Shown one piece after another: positions 52,388 to 62,982 of a stretch of 64,000 nucleotides of DNA. The notes under the pieces are model-generated. The model was not told the DNA's origin, made no database searches, and saw only the letters and a list, made by a program, of their open reading frames with translations. The translations under genes were made by a program, and so were the position numbers. Numbering within the stretch: position 1 is the first letter of the stretch; the number at the start of each line of letters is the position of its first letter. This DNA is from Hexactinellida sp. DTS-2022 (lineage: Eukaryota > Porifera > Hexactinellida): the NCBI GenBank assembly GCA_028753945.1, contig JAPNXP010000001.1, positions 7,678,501 to 7,742,500 on the forward strand, in the 5' to 3' direction.

Positions 52388-52596
52388 TTGAAATAATGTC
52401 TTTTCGCATGAGCCATCTTATCCTCAATTATGCTGTATTTATAATTTGTAATTTAGGCCTTGTATTTACAAGCATTTGTCCTAATGTTTTCTGGTTAGTT
52501 AATGAAACCTGTAGAGTTTACCAGTGTTTTTTCTATTTAGTAATAATTTCTCAGTATTTGTATTATATTATTGATTTTATATTAGAGTAGTATTAC
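52388..52596. other. 3' flank of the channel gene
   Basis: Contains a 64 residue hydrophobic open frame (52396-52590) with no recognisable family; AT-rich chance frames of this kind are common here. I do not call it a gene. Confidence 0.4.
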
Positions 52597-53312
52597 TAAC
52601 AGGGAATGAAAAGGATCACGAACGAACTAATTGAACTTGAACTGAACGCAGGACTTTTTTAAGGGATTCACGCTGAACGAACTAAACTGAATAAGTATTG
52701 ATAAATTTTAAATACTGAATCATTAATCCATACGTAAATACAATACTTCACTACAAAAGTAAAATATAAATAGATCACTACTCACATCTGCTTGCCATAC
52801 CTAATAACCAGAGTTGCCGTGGGTATGGGAATCCCCATGGGGATCCCCATACCCATGGGAATGGGATGGGAATGGGAATCAGATTTTCTCCTGTGGGGAT
52901 CCCCATGGGAATCCCCATAGGAATCCTGTGGGAATCCCCATAGGAATCCTGTGGGAATCCCCATGGGATATTCGAATATGGTTTCATTAGGTCATCCTTA
53001 ATTAATATAGGCATTACTATTGATACGAATCTCCTCTAGTAATTAAATTCGCTCTTATGTATATATTATACTCCCCTATTCAGTTTGAATAACCCATGAG
53101 GATTCCTTATGGGGATTCCCACAGGATTCCTATGGGAATGGGATGGGAATGGGAACGGAAATTCCATTCCCACGGCAACCCTGCCAATAACCCCTACGGC
53201 CCTACCACCAACTTATCTGAGACTGAACGAACTGAACGTACGTCAATTTGAGATGAACTGAATTGGGTTTATTCAGTCTGTTCGTGAACCTTTCATTCCA
53301 TGACTAAATCGT
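52597..53312. mobile_element. ~700 bp element with GGGAATGAAAAGG ends
   Basis: GGGAATGAAAAGGATCACGAAC on the left corresponds, inverted, to GTTCGTGAACCTTTCATTCC on the right. GAACGAACT motifs repeat behind both ends. A second MITE (52809-53183) sits inside. Confidence 0.78.
52809..53183. mobile_element. 375 bp hAT-like MITE built of CCCATGGGAATCC repeats
   Basis: Ends CAGAGTTGCCGTGGG and CCCACGGCAACCCTG, flanked by CTAATAAC (52801-52808) and CCAATAAC (53184-53191), a target duplication with one change. Both sides are rich in GGGAATCCCCAT and GGAATCCTGTGGGAATCC tandem units in opposite orientation. Confidence 0.9.
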
Positions 53313-53745
53313 ACCCTTGTATTTGTGGAGGATCAAACTACAGCCCTCAAACAGTGGGAAGGCCCAATATTTTATTGATCGAGCGGCCCGAAAGGTAGAC
53401 TCTCGAATTTAAAACGCTTTATCAGCCCCTATAGCCATGTGGTCCCGCCGTCTATGCCTCCATGTAACCAAACAGTCACCCGTGGGTAGAGAAAACCACT
53501 CTGCATTCTAGGGAAGTCCGACAATATCTTCTAAGACTAAACAAGACACTATCGAACAAAGGAGTTGCTTACGTGCCGAATTTTGTAAGTCGCCCCGCGA
53601 CACAGACAGATGTTACATGGTAAAATGTTGCACAGTATAATGGTTTGCACACTTCGTGCCTGGTACGCTGCTGAAGTGTTGGTTCATCTACCTAACGCGG
53701 AGCAAGGCTAGATTCAGTTAACCGTTTAACCGTTGCTAATATTGC
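53313..53745. other. Non-coding stretch
   Basis: No gene seen. The end has GTTAACCGTTTAACCGTTG, which resumes after the next element (GGTTAACCGTTAC at 54357). Confidence 0.45.
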
Positions 53746-54353
53746 ATACCTGCCAACCAGGGATTTATCCAGGAGCGCGCCATACGCCTAGAGGCGTATA
53801 AATTGGGATATGTTTACGTTTAGGAGCGCGAAAATTGCCGAAAGTCCCCATAGAGTAGTACAAAACTAACCTTTTAGGCGTACATAATTCATACTTTAAT
53901 GACCTTAAGGAAGTTAGGAGTGTTCAATTCTACTCCTGTATAATTATTACGCTGCTGCCAACCTATTTAAGCCATATCCCTGACAGGGCTCCAATTTTCC
54001 CCTGTACATTGGACAAAATCCCTGTACACCTCCCAAAAGATTTCTCGCTCGCTGTGCACGCTCGTCCAGGGAATTGCTATACAGGGAATTAATATCGACA
54101 TCAAATTTATCACTTTGGAAAGGAGAAAGCGTTGAATTATATACTGTACAGGGTATCCCTGTACGCATAAATAAATATATAAACCAAGTTGTGCCTTATG
54201 TGGTAAATGCAGGATGCATGGCAGAATATACTATCATCACTGTAGACATTTTTAGGCATTATTTGACTCTTAATTAATAATTAAAAATCCCTGTACAAAT
54301 GGAATAAATCCGTGTACTGTACAGGGAATCCCTGTACGGTTGGCAGGTATGAT
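53746..54353. mobile_element. ~605 bp MITE with CATACCTGCCAACC ends
   Basis: Perfect inverted ends CATACCTGCCAACC and GGTTGGCAGGTATG, with ATATTG on both outer sides. CCCTGTAC is repeated eight or so times inside in both orientations. The start of the interior (ATCCAGGAGCGCGCC with GGCGTATAAATT) resembles 62530-62700. Confidence 0.85.
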
Positions 54354-54462
54354 ATTGGTTAACCGTTACATATTTTATTTAGCAATTAGGTATATTGAAT
54401 ATCAGCAATGTTATTGGGAGATTATTGTATAGAATAATAAAATTATCTAAATTTATTTAGAA

Positions 54463-55655
54463 CGAGCCCTTCGGTCTCGGTCGCTTTGCGACGGATCGGT
54501 GCTACGCACCTCAAGTTAACGGCCGCTGTGCGGCCTTACTCCTCACCCTTTCCACCATGGAAAATGGTGGAAAGGGACATCCCTTTATAAGATTTCCATG
54601 TTTAACTTGTTTTTCATATTTTAAATTTATAAAAGCGAAATTCGTGTTCAGCATACTCGTTTACCTACAATCCCCGTTGAAAGCTAACTTCTGAGTTGAT
54701 TTTGAATTTTCATTAATTTGTTTACATATTTTGTGTCAACAACGACAACAAATATTCATATTATAAATTTATAAACGCGAGATTCGTGTACAGCATAATT
54801 GTTTACCTATAATACCCGTTGAAAGCTAACTTCTAGGTTGATTTTGAATTTTAATTAATTTGTTCACTTATTTGTGTCAACAACAACAACAAATATTCAT
54901 ATTATAAATTTATAAATGCGAAATTCGTGTTCAGCATACTTGTTTACCTATTATACCCGTTGAAAGCTAACTTCTAGGTTGATTTTGAATTTTAATTAAT
55001 TTGTTCACTTATTTGTGTCAACAACAACAACAAATATTCATATTATAAATTTATAAATGCGAAATTCGTGTTCAGCATACTTGTTTACCTATTATACCCG
55101 TTGAAAGCTAACTTCTAGGTTGATTTTGAATTTTAATTAATTTGTTCACTTATTTGTGTCAACAACAACAACAAATATTCATATTATAAATTTATAAATG
55201 CGAAATTCGTGTTCAGTATAATTGTTTACCTATAATACCCGTTGAAAGCTAACTTCTAGGTTGATTTTGAATTTTAATTAATTTGTTTACTTATTTGTGT
55301 CAACAACAACAACAAATATTCATATTAAAAATTTATAAATGCGAAATTTGTGTTCAGCATACTTGTTTACCTATAATACTCGTTGAAAGCTAACTTCTAG
55401 GTTGATTTTGAATTTTAATTAATTTGTTTACCTATTTTGTGTAAACAACAACAACAAATATTAATATGAGAAATTTATAAACGCGAAATTCGTGTTTAGC
55501 ATACTTGTTTACCTATTATAACATTTGAAAGTTAGTTTATATCCCAATATTAATTGCGGTTTCTATTCCCCCATCACTTTAATACAATCCGGACAAACAC
55601 ACACACACACAAACACACACACAAACAACAATCGAGATTTAATAATATAGATATG
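54463..55655 (+). repeat. Element with GC hairpins and a 141 bp tandem array
   Basis: A GC mini-hairpin cluster (54463-54545), a 31 base perfect hairpin CCCTTTCCACCATGG... (54547-54577), then about six copies of a 141 base unit (GTTGAAAGCTAACTTCTAGG at 54676, 54818, 54959, 55100, 55241, 55382). It ends with TACAATCCGGACAAACACAC and AGATTTAATAATATAGAT. A worn relative is at 28680-30352. Confidence 0.9.
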
Positions 55656-56700
55656 ATAATCATAAATCCATTTCCCATCACCACCAGTTTCGTCCAGGCT
55701 TTTTGATTGAAAACTTGTCTAGACGCGCTAAAATCGAGAGATGTCCCATAGAGGTAATACAAATTGAGTATTTTAGGCGCGTGTGAGCGAGCTCAAACTC
55801 AATCTAGGCCCGCAGAAAATTTTTCCTGGATAAAAGCCTGATCACAACATAATAAATTTTCTGTAACAACATTGTTTCTAAGTTTCCCAGAGCGACAAAT
55901 GTATTAGTTAATGTACTTATGGGGTAATACTTTTATAGTATACTCCAAATGTTCATAGGATTAGATATATGGTTAGGAACTTAGGATGAGCGGTTAACCG
56001 GTTAACCGTAGCGAGAAATCTAATCGTAACTGTGCATCAAAATAGTTAACCAGCGGAACATATGGCGCAAGGAACAGGCTGAATACATCCTGCATGGAGG
56101 TCGATATATGTATCCGACTGCTTCCAGCTCTCGCATTAGCTGCACCATGCCACCATCCCATGCGAGATAGTTCTTATGGAGTATCTAAGCAGCTGCACCT
56201 TCAAAATTTTATTATTAGTGCAGTTTGCAATTTAGGAACTATGCTGTAAACAAGATACAAATACAGTGGTGTTCGCGTAATTGCAAGTCGCATTTTCCGA
56301 AAATTCCTTGTGAAAAGCGAACTTGATATCAAAAAAATAAGAAAAATCCAATTTAAAAAAAATCGTATAAAAGTGGGAAAATCATAAACAGGGTTGATAA
56401 AAATCATATTTTTTATATTTAGATTAAAAAAAAAATCTAAATTTTTTTTGTAATCTATATTGAATTTTTTGACTAACACATCAAATACACTGAGAATCAG
56501 ATAGTTTAATAGTTTATTTTTGCTAAACCTAAACTCAGTATGATTATGAAATATAATAATTTAGAAATATGATTGGAGTTTTATTTAGATAGATTGAGCA
56601 TTCTGTAGATAAACACTAGTTTTGCCGCCTTCTCGATTCCAAGTTTATTCCCTATGATGGAATGTATATATCCAAATGTTAAAAATATGCGCTCAACTCC
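55656..56700. other. Non-coding stretch with a CGCGCTAAAAT remnant
   Basis: 55690-55835 shares short pieces with the ATCCAGGAGCG family (AGACGCGCTAAAAT, TTTTTCCTGGATAAA). GGTTAACCGGTTAACCG, a palindrome, lies at 55990-56006. Nothing else recognised. Confidence 0.45.
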
Positions 56701-56701
56701 T

Positions 56702-56850
56702 GGGCCCGTATTCACTAAGAAGTTAAGTACGTACTAAGTATGTACTTAAGTCGTATTCACTAAGATTTAAGTGTGTACTTAAGTACAAAACTTAAGTAAC
56801 CTACTAAGTTGACTTAACTTATAAGAATTTTCTTTTAATGACTCTTTAGA
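56702..56850. mobile_element. CCCGTATTCACTAAG MITE remnant
   Basis: CCCGTATTCACTAAGAAGTT with ACTTAAGT repeats, an end type common in animal PIF/Harbinger-like or ISL2EU-type MITEs. A second end in the same orientation (GCCGTATTCACTAAGAACTT) is at 58167. The opposite ends are not seen. Confidence 0.5.
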
Positions 56851-57380
56851 CGTTGGTGCTTAATTAGAACATTGTAATAGATTTCTAGTAGTACTTGCTT
56901 TACTTCAGGGGAAGTTTATGATTCTATTTTCAACATTTATTACAATTGGTTGTTTTCTAAAAGTTCTGTTTTTTCTAAAGCACAAAAATCACAGGAACTT
57001 CATTGAGAAATGAGAATGAATATATATAAACCAGCAATTATATACGTTTTATGGACGAAAATAGTAAGTTGTAATTCGGATAATACTTGTATTTTAGCAT
57101 GTGGTTGTTTTATAATTTTTAAAAAAATTTAGAATGTCGCCATTTTGTGATTTAGTAGCCTTTGGGGTATGAAATATATCCCTATTTTAGTATTCCTATT
57201 ATTTTACCCTCGCCCGGATATATTTTATTATAATCTTATGAACATAATCGTACAAAATATTAGCTATAATCTTGTGTTAACTACTCCTAATCATATCCTA
57301 CTATAAATACAGCTACTAAACATGCAGCATAAATATCGAAAAATAGGTGTCCAGTTTTCCATTGAAAATCTGATTTATCC
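56851..57380. other. Non-coding stretch
   Basis: AT-rich; nothing recognised. Confidence 0.4.
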
Positions 57381-57384
57381 GAAT

Positions 57385-58034
57385 AATTAGTAATGATAGA
57401 CCTGAAAAATGTATTACAAGTTACAACTATATAGGAATAGGGTATCAAGGTATTCATATCACCCTTCAGAATATGATATGTCATCATATGATGACGTTTT
57501 CTTAATTCTTGATTCGAAATATCGTGTTTTCTGGTCTGGTCCATAACTAAAAGAATGTTATACTAAACCCCAATTTTTATTATATCATTGGATTCACCAT
57601 AAAATCCTGCGTCTAATGGGAGAAGTCAAATTTTTATAATGGGTTTAATTCATGCCACTAGTGGGGGTTTAAATTTCTTTGTTTACTCACACTTCAGTTT
57701 CAGTAAAACTGTTAAATCAAATTCCATTGTTTCAACTTGTAATAAATTTATTGATTTAACTTGTTAAATCTTTCACTATTGTTTCAACTTGCGATAATTA
57801 TATTGATTTTAACTTGTGAATTCGAGCTGGCTTCTACTTAATTGTAGTATTACTATACAATGGATTAAATAAAATATAATTATATAAGGAATTTATTGAT
57901 TTTACTCAACTCACCGTGGATAACATTGCCAAAATATATAACTAATAATATAATTTAGTAGGCACTATCAATAAAACACCAACAAAATATAGTGCCACCA
58001 AAGGAACATGCGTCGGCAAGGCTGTAATTTTGGA
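57385..58034 (-). repeat. Family E fragment and family A half unit
   Basis: 57395-57500 matches 13805-13900 (GGTATTCATATCACCCTTC). From 57535 a family A interior on the minus strand follows (TGGTCCATAACTAAAAG, TTTCAACTTGTAATAA, CTCACCGTGGATAAC) and ends with the right half of a hairpin (57957-58034, GTGCCACCAAAGGAAC). Confidence 0.8.
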
Positions 58035-58615
58035 TTTGTTTTTTTATTGTTTGGCATAGGATAATGTTATATTTGCATTTTAATAGGAATAAAAAATAAA
58101 TCTCGTCCACCGTCCGTATTTTCTCAAAAAATCTGGATGATGAACAATTAATTTATTTTACCTGCAGCAGCCGTATTCACTAAGAACTTAAGCACTAAGT
58201 TTGAACTTAAGTATGAACTTTTTACTTTTAATTATATTTCACTCAATTTCTATTCTCTTGGAGTTTGGAATCGGTCTCAAATAATAATATAGTTAAATAT
58301 ACCTATTATTACATAAATATTTGTTGCCTACAATGTTTGTGAATCTCTTATTTATTAAAGAATACATATAAATAACTTAGATTATACTCTAAATAATCAA
58401 AGTCAAAGTGCTTGTACGCGGTGAAAGGAATGTAAACACATTTATTAATCACTACGCACATAACAATTTACATAAACGTTGTTAGATTATGATTAATTAC
58501 TAGTGTATAGACATGAGTATAAGATCAAATACATCAAAGACTAACTAATTACTTTTCATAATTTATATTCTAATGGCGGGTTTGATTCCACTTAGTGCAG
58601 CGGCACAACCATATA
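58035..58615. other. Non-coding stretch before the palindrome
   Basis: AT-rich; contains the GCCGTATTCACTAAG end at 58167. Nothing else recognised. Confidence 0.4.
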
Positions 58616-59397
58616 ATTGTTCATTTTTTTTGATAAAAGCACCAAAATTTGTACACATGTACTTTGATGTAGTGCGAACATTTTTGGATATTGAGGCAAT
58701 TGAAAGAGTGTCTATATCGGCCATGACAGCTCGCCAAAGTAACCACGTCCGATAGTGTTCGCCGGACGTGTTTCCCATAAAAACTTGTTCAAATTAAGTT
58801 ATATCGTCTTTTTATTGTTGAATTCGGTTTCGAAGTAAAATTTCCGATAATTTGATATATCACATGACCATATTTGGAAGAAATTTTTCCATAGCAACGC
58901 TGGAATGTATCAGGAATGTGTCAAAAATTCCTTTCTCCAATTGTGTCCTTACCCAATCGAGTGACCCCTCTTTCGACTCCACTCAACTACCTGAGTATAC
59001 TTATGCACATACCGACCCTGTAAAACGTGATTTGATAAAATTATTCGATATATATGGTAAATCACGGTGAATATCGAATAATTTTATTTTTTGACACATT
59101 CCTGATACATTCCAGCGTTGCTATTGAAAAATTTCTTCCAAATATGGTCATGTGATATATCAAATTATCGGAATTTTACTTCGAAACCGAATTCAACAAT
59201 AAAAAGACGATATAACTTAATTTGAACAAGTTTTTATGGGAAACACGTCCGGCGAACACTATCGGACGTGGTTACTTTGGCGAGCTGTCATGGCCGATAT
59301 AGACACTCTTTCAATTGCCTCAATATCCAAAAATGTTCGCACTACATCAAAGTACATGTGTACAAATTTTGGTGCTTTTATCAAAAAAATGAACAAT
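58616..59397. repeat. Large gapped palindrome, ~312 bp arms
   Basis: 58616-58927 is repeated inverted at 59088-59397 with few differences (GGTGCTTTTATC, TGTACACATGTACTTTGATG, CCGGACGTGTTTCCCAT). Beyond the arms the palindrome resumes at 59035-59052 / 59071-59087 (AAATTATTCGATAT), so ~107 bases at 58928-59034 are present on only one side. The open frame MGNTSGEHYRTWLLW runs through both arms in opposite directions; I do not recognise it. Confidence 0.92.
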
Positions 59398-59443
59398 CTT
59401 GTGAAATTTTATGGCTATGACGCTGGACTAACTAATCATTTCT

Positions 59444-61008
59444 GAACAACAACAACAAGAATCTCTAGCTCGGGAGCGAGTTTTCAGGGATCGTAGTGAT
59501 CCATTGGATTTCTATGATGATCTCGAATTAGTGCAACGTTTTCGCTTCTCAAGGTCAGCAAATCTTGAAGATAACTGAATTGACACAAAATCATCTCAAC
59601 TGCACTGATAGATCCCATGCTGCACATCCACACGTACAATATGCGTCGCTCATCATTTTTTGCTTTGGGTACGTTTCAAATTATTAGTGGAGATGGAGTT
59701 CAAGTGAGTCAATCATCAGCGTGTAGGTACATATGAGCTGTTGCACTTGGGCTGCAATCAGTGTATTCAAATTTTATTAGTATGCCAAGTCCTGCTGAGA
59801 AAGCAACGATTAAAGTCTCAGTTTTATGAGTTAGCCCATTTGCCTGGAGTTCTTGGACTTGTGGATGGAACACATATTCGCATCCAGAAGGATGAAGTTG
59901 ATTATGTAAACAGACACTTCTACCATTCAATAAACGTTCAAGCTATCTGTAGACCTGATGAAAGATTCTCCGACGTGTTTAGCAAGATTTCCAGGATCAG
60001 TGACGATTCTAGAATTTGGAAACTTTCACAAGTCGGAATATTTGTAGAAAATAACTTCTTGGTTGGAGAACACATACTAGAGGATAGTGGTTACATGTTG
60101 AGGCAGTGTCTGTTGACATAGGCGCCGATCTTTGTAGGAGTGAGGTATTTCCTTGGGGGGGACAAATTTGGGACCAATTTTTTATACCTTGGGAGCCAAA
60201 GGTCGAAGGTTGATTAGAAAGGTCAATTCGTTCCAAGTCGAGCGACTTGAGCATTCGTAGGCTAATGATGCTAGTACTACTAATGGTTTAAACAAATATA
60301 GTACATTAAATTTACAAACTTACCTGGCATGGCTAATCCTTCACTCAACAGGAGCATATCAACGACCTGGGGGATCCTGACTTCCCAGAGCCCACCATGA
60401 TAGGTACATTTACGCGTATGGTAGTATATATAATCTTATATATAATCTTAATTTTCAAATTGAAAATAGAAGCTAGTATTCGATGTCACTTTGTGAAATC
60501 GAATAGCTTCTATTATAAATTTCATAACAATTACAGATGATATTAATATATTTTCTTTTGCACGAACATAATTGCACAATTTATATACTGAGCGCATTAA
60601 ATTTTAATAAATTTAGTCTACATTCCCCCAGTGGACCCCCCCAGTGCCCCCCCAGTGTACCCCCCCAGCCTTCCGACCTGGGGGGGGTCCAGACCCCCCC
60701 CCAGAACCCCAACATCGGCGCCTATGTCTGTTGACACCATATAGACAACCTGCTTCAATAACCCAATAAAACTATAATTATGCACACACAAAACACGTGT
60801 ACTGATTGAACAAACTTATGGAAGATGGAAGCGCAGATTTCATTGTCTACATGGGGAGATCTGAATGGCTCCTGACAAGGTCTGCACCAATGCTTCATGT
60901 GCTGTGCTACATAATATGGCTATAGTTTGGAAGCAACCAATGCTGGACGATTCGCCTATTGACCAACTTATGGATGAACCTATTGTAATTGAAGAATTGG
61001 GCATTTAG
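59444..61008 (+). pseudogene. PIF/Harbinger (HARBI1-type) transposase, broken
   Basis: EQQQQESLARERVFRDRSD and DFYDDLELVQRFRFSR (59444-59555) are the typical N-terminus. After two or more frame changes LPGVLGLVDGTHIRI (first catalytic Asp, ~59838-59880) and the central region follow, then GDSGYML-like EDSGYMLRQCLL (second Asp) at 60070-60118. A 606 base insertion comes next. The end of the gene continues after it: TPYRQPA, then VLIEQTYGRWKRRFHCLH with the catalytic Glu, and CAVLHNMAI, ending at 61008. There are several stops and frameshifts in addition to the insertion. HARBI1-type transposases work with a Myb-like partner, which lies just downstream. Confidence 0.9.
60119..60724. mobile_element. 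606 bp element inside the Harbinger transposase
   Basis: Ends TAGGCGCCGAT and ATCGGCGCCTA, with TGTCTGTTGACA on both sides (60107-60118 and 60725-60736). The 12 base repeat is longer than usual for a MITE; part of it may belong to the terminal repeat (GACATAGGCGCC). Removing the insert and one repeat joins the transposase motifs LLT and PYRQPA in frame. CCCCCCAGTG is repeated near the right end. Confidence 0.88.
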
Positions 61009-61101
61009 CTGCAAAGCATTACAGAGACCAATTTTCTATTCATAATTTTGATTTAATTTATACATGTAAATGAAGATAATTAGTTTAAGTATATTTAATT
61101 A

Positions 61102-61474
61102 CAGTCAACTCCCGTTATAACGAAATGCTCGGGACCGTAGTTTCATTTCGTTATAAGGAGTTCGAAGTTAAAAGAGTTCATTACAATTTGGATTTCGTTG
61201 TAACCGGAGTTCATTATGAACAAATTTCGTTGTAACCGGAGTTCGTTATAAGTAGAATTTGTTATAACCGGAGTAAAATTAATAGATTAGAGAGATAGAG
61301 ACTATATGGGATTTAAATGACTTCGTTATAAGCGGAGTTTCGTTATATCCATTTCGTTGTAACCGAAGTTTTTATAATGTAATAAGATAGAAGGATTTCC
61401 GGACCAGTGAATGATTCGTTATAAGCAGGTACATACTTCGTTATATCCGACTTGGTTATAACGGGAGTTGACTG
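61102..61474. mobile_element. 373 bp pogo/Tigger-like MITE
   Basis: Ends CAGTCAACTCCCGTTATAAC and GTTATAACGGGAGTTGACTG, flanked by TA on both sides (61100-61101, 61475-61476). CGTTATAACCGGAGT-type units are repeated inside. A TA duplication and a CAGT end are hallmarks of the mariner/pogo group. Confidence 0.93.
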
Positions 61475-61695
61475 TAATGCAAAAAAGAAATATACTAGTA
61501 TGTAGACAAGTGCTTCCTAAGAACATTTAGAGGAGTGTCGACGTACGTCACTACGTCAGCCTGTCTAAACATGAAACAGTTAAGTCTCTATACATATACA
61601 AAGTAGCTTTGATGCCAAAATATAAAATGCATATAATTCCATTGAAGATTAATTTTCATGGGGGAATTAGATCAATGTTCTTTCTCCCATTTGTA

Positions 61696-62402
61696 ATGGA
61701 AAAATCCAGGAAGATAAATTGGACTAAGGAAGAAGAGTGCACACTCATTGGTGAAATTGAATCTGCTGGCGACTTATTGAGAGGTTCAGGAAACAGTGCT
61801 GACCTCAATAAGAAGAAGGAACTGTGGGAAACCATTACAGGCAAAGTAAACGCTGTATATGGAAATAATAGAGGGGTAGAAGACTTAAGAAAAAAAAGAA
61901 GTTAGCTGCCAAGTCAAAGGTTGATGCTAGATTTAGGGAATCTAGAATGACCGGAGGGGGCTCAACTCCGCTGAAATTGTCGAAGACGAAGATATGTTAA
62001 TTTTAGCTGCAGATAGGAGTACTGTACAACTAATTCTGATATAATTAGAGATATGTTTGAGACCACCCCCGCTTTTAGCGGAATCTCAAGTGCTGTCGAT
62101 AATTTCGTATCATCAGCAATAGCAGCGAGCAGCGAACAGATTCCTCAGCTAGGTACTTTAGACGATACGTCAATTTTGTATGCTCCAGACGAACCCAACG
62201 TTAACGTTAATCTTAATGGGAAGAAAAGTAGGAAGCGAAGACGTGATCCAACAGATGATCTACGTCCAACTGAGTCCCAGCGCAGCCGGAAATGAAGGTA
62301 GCTGACTTACTCCCTTTACAGCAGGAAGTGCTGTTACAACAGATGGCTGTATTCACAGCACAACTTCCGCTAATTGAAGAGATCAGGGAGTACTCAGGGT
62401 GA
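61696..62402 (+). pseudogene. Harbinger Myb/SANT-like partner protein, frameshifted
   Basis: MEKSRKINWTKEEECTLIGE and KKELWETITGKVNAVYG (61696-61860) form a Myb/SANT-like or NAIF1-like DNA-binding domain. After a shift in a run of A near 61893 the sense continues (SRMTGGGSTPLKLS), shifts again near 61985, and in 62053-62295 has SSEQIPQLGTLDDTSI and a basic nuclear-signal-like KKSRKRRRD. A last frame holds LLPLQQEVLLQQMAV, a short coiled coil, ending at 62402. Order and domains fit the second gene of Harbinger transposons, which brings the transposase into the nucleus and to the ends. Broken in at least three places. Confidence 0.72.
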
Positions 62403-62524
62403 AACGTCAGAAGCTGTTAGAAAAATGATAAATTTTGTTACTAGCTAGACTAGATAGTGTGCAGAAATATAACGAAGTTACTTGAATTATGCCTACCAAA
62501 TTAGAGAGTAGCATCAAAGGCAAG

Positions 62525-62700
62525 GAGTTATCCAGGAGCGCTAGACGCTCCTTTTGGAGCATGATTTTTGGAAAATTATAATTTAGGAGCGTGAAAATTT
62601 GGAATCCTCTCTATACTGTAACATTAATTTGCGATTTAGGCGTATGAAAATTGGATCAGACCAGGATTAGGAGCGTATTTACAAATAGCTGTATAATACA
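62525..62700. repeat. ATCCAGGAGCG repeat fragment
   Basis: TATCCAGGAGCGCTAGACGC with TAGGAGCGTGAAAATTTGG, related to the interior of 53746-54353. Confidence 0.6.
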
Positions 62701-62709
62701 CTGATCAAA

Positions 62710-62885
62710 GGGGTGGCTTGAATTTGTCCTAAAATGAGTTTGTAATTTGTCCTAAATATATAATTTTGGAATTAGTCCTAAAAAAATCCGAGTTCGGAAT
62801 TTGTCCTAAAACCAATATTTGGAATTTGTCCTAAAAAAAATCCGAGTTCGGAATTTGTCCTAAAAAAATCCAAAATTGCAGCTGT
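62710..62885. repeat. AATTTGTCCTAAAA minisatellite and hairpin stub
   Basis: GGAATTTGTCCTAAAA and AAAATCCGAGTTCGG alternate five or six times. The last unit merges with ATCCAAAATTGCAGCTGT, a stub of a family A hairpin. Confidence 0.75.
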
Positions 62886-62982
62886 ACTTGTCTATAATTA
62901 ATATACTCTCGACAAATTAAATTACAGCCTCTGTTAGGCATTCTACATGCACTAACGTATAAAACATTCTTTGACTAGCATT
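62886..62982 (+). repeat. Family A/F mosaic fragment
   Basis: TATACTCTCGACAAATTAAA and GGCATTCTACATGCACTAAC match 31850-31915 on the other strand. Confidence 0.6.

Noticed and set aside
52396-52590. 64 residue hydrophobic frame after the channel
   Set aside because: AT-rich sequence readily gives Phe/Ile/Leu/Tyr-rich frames; no homology and no sign of conservation.
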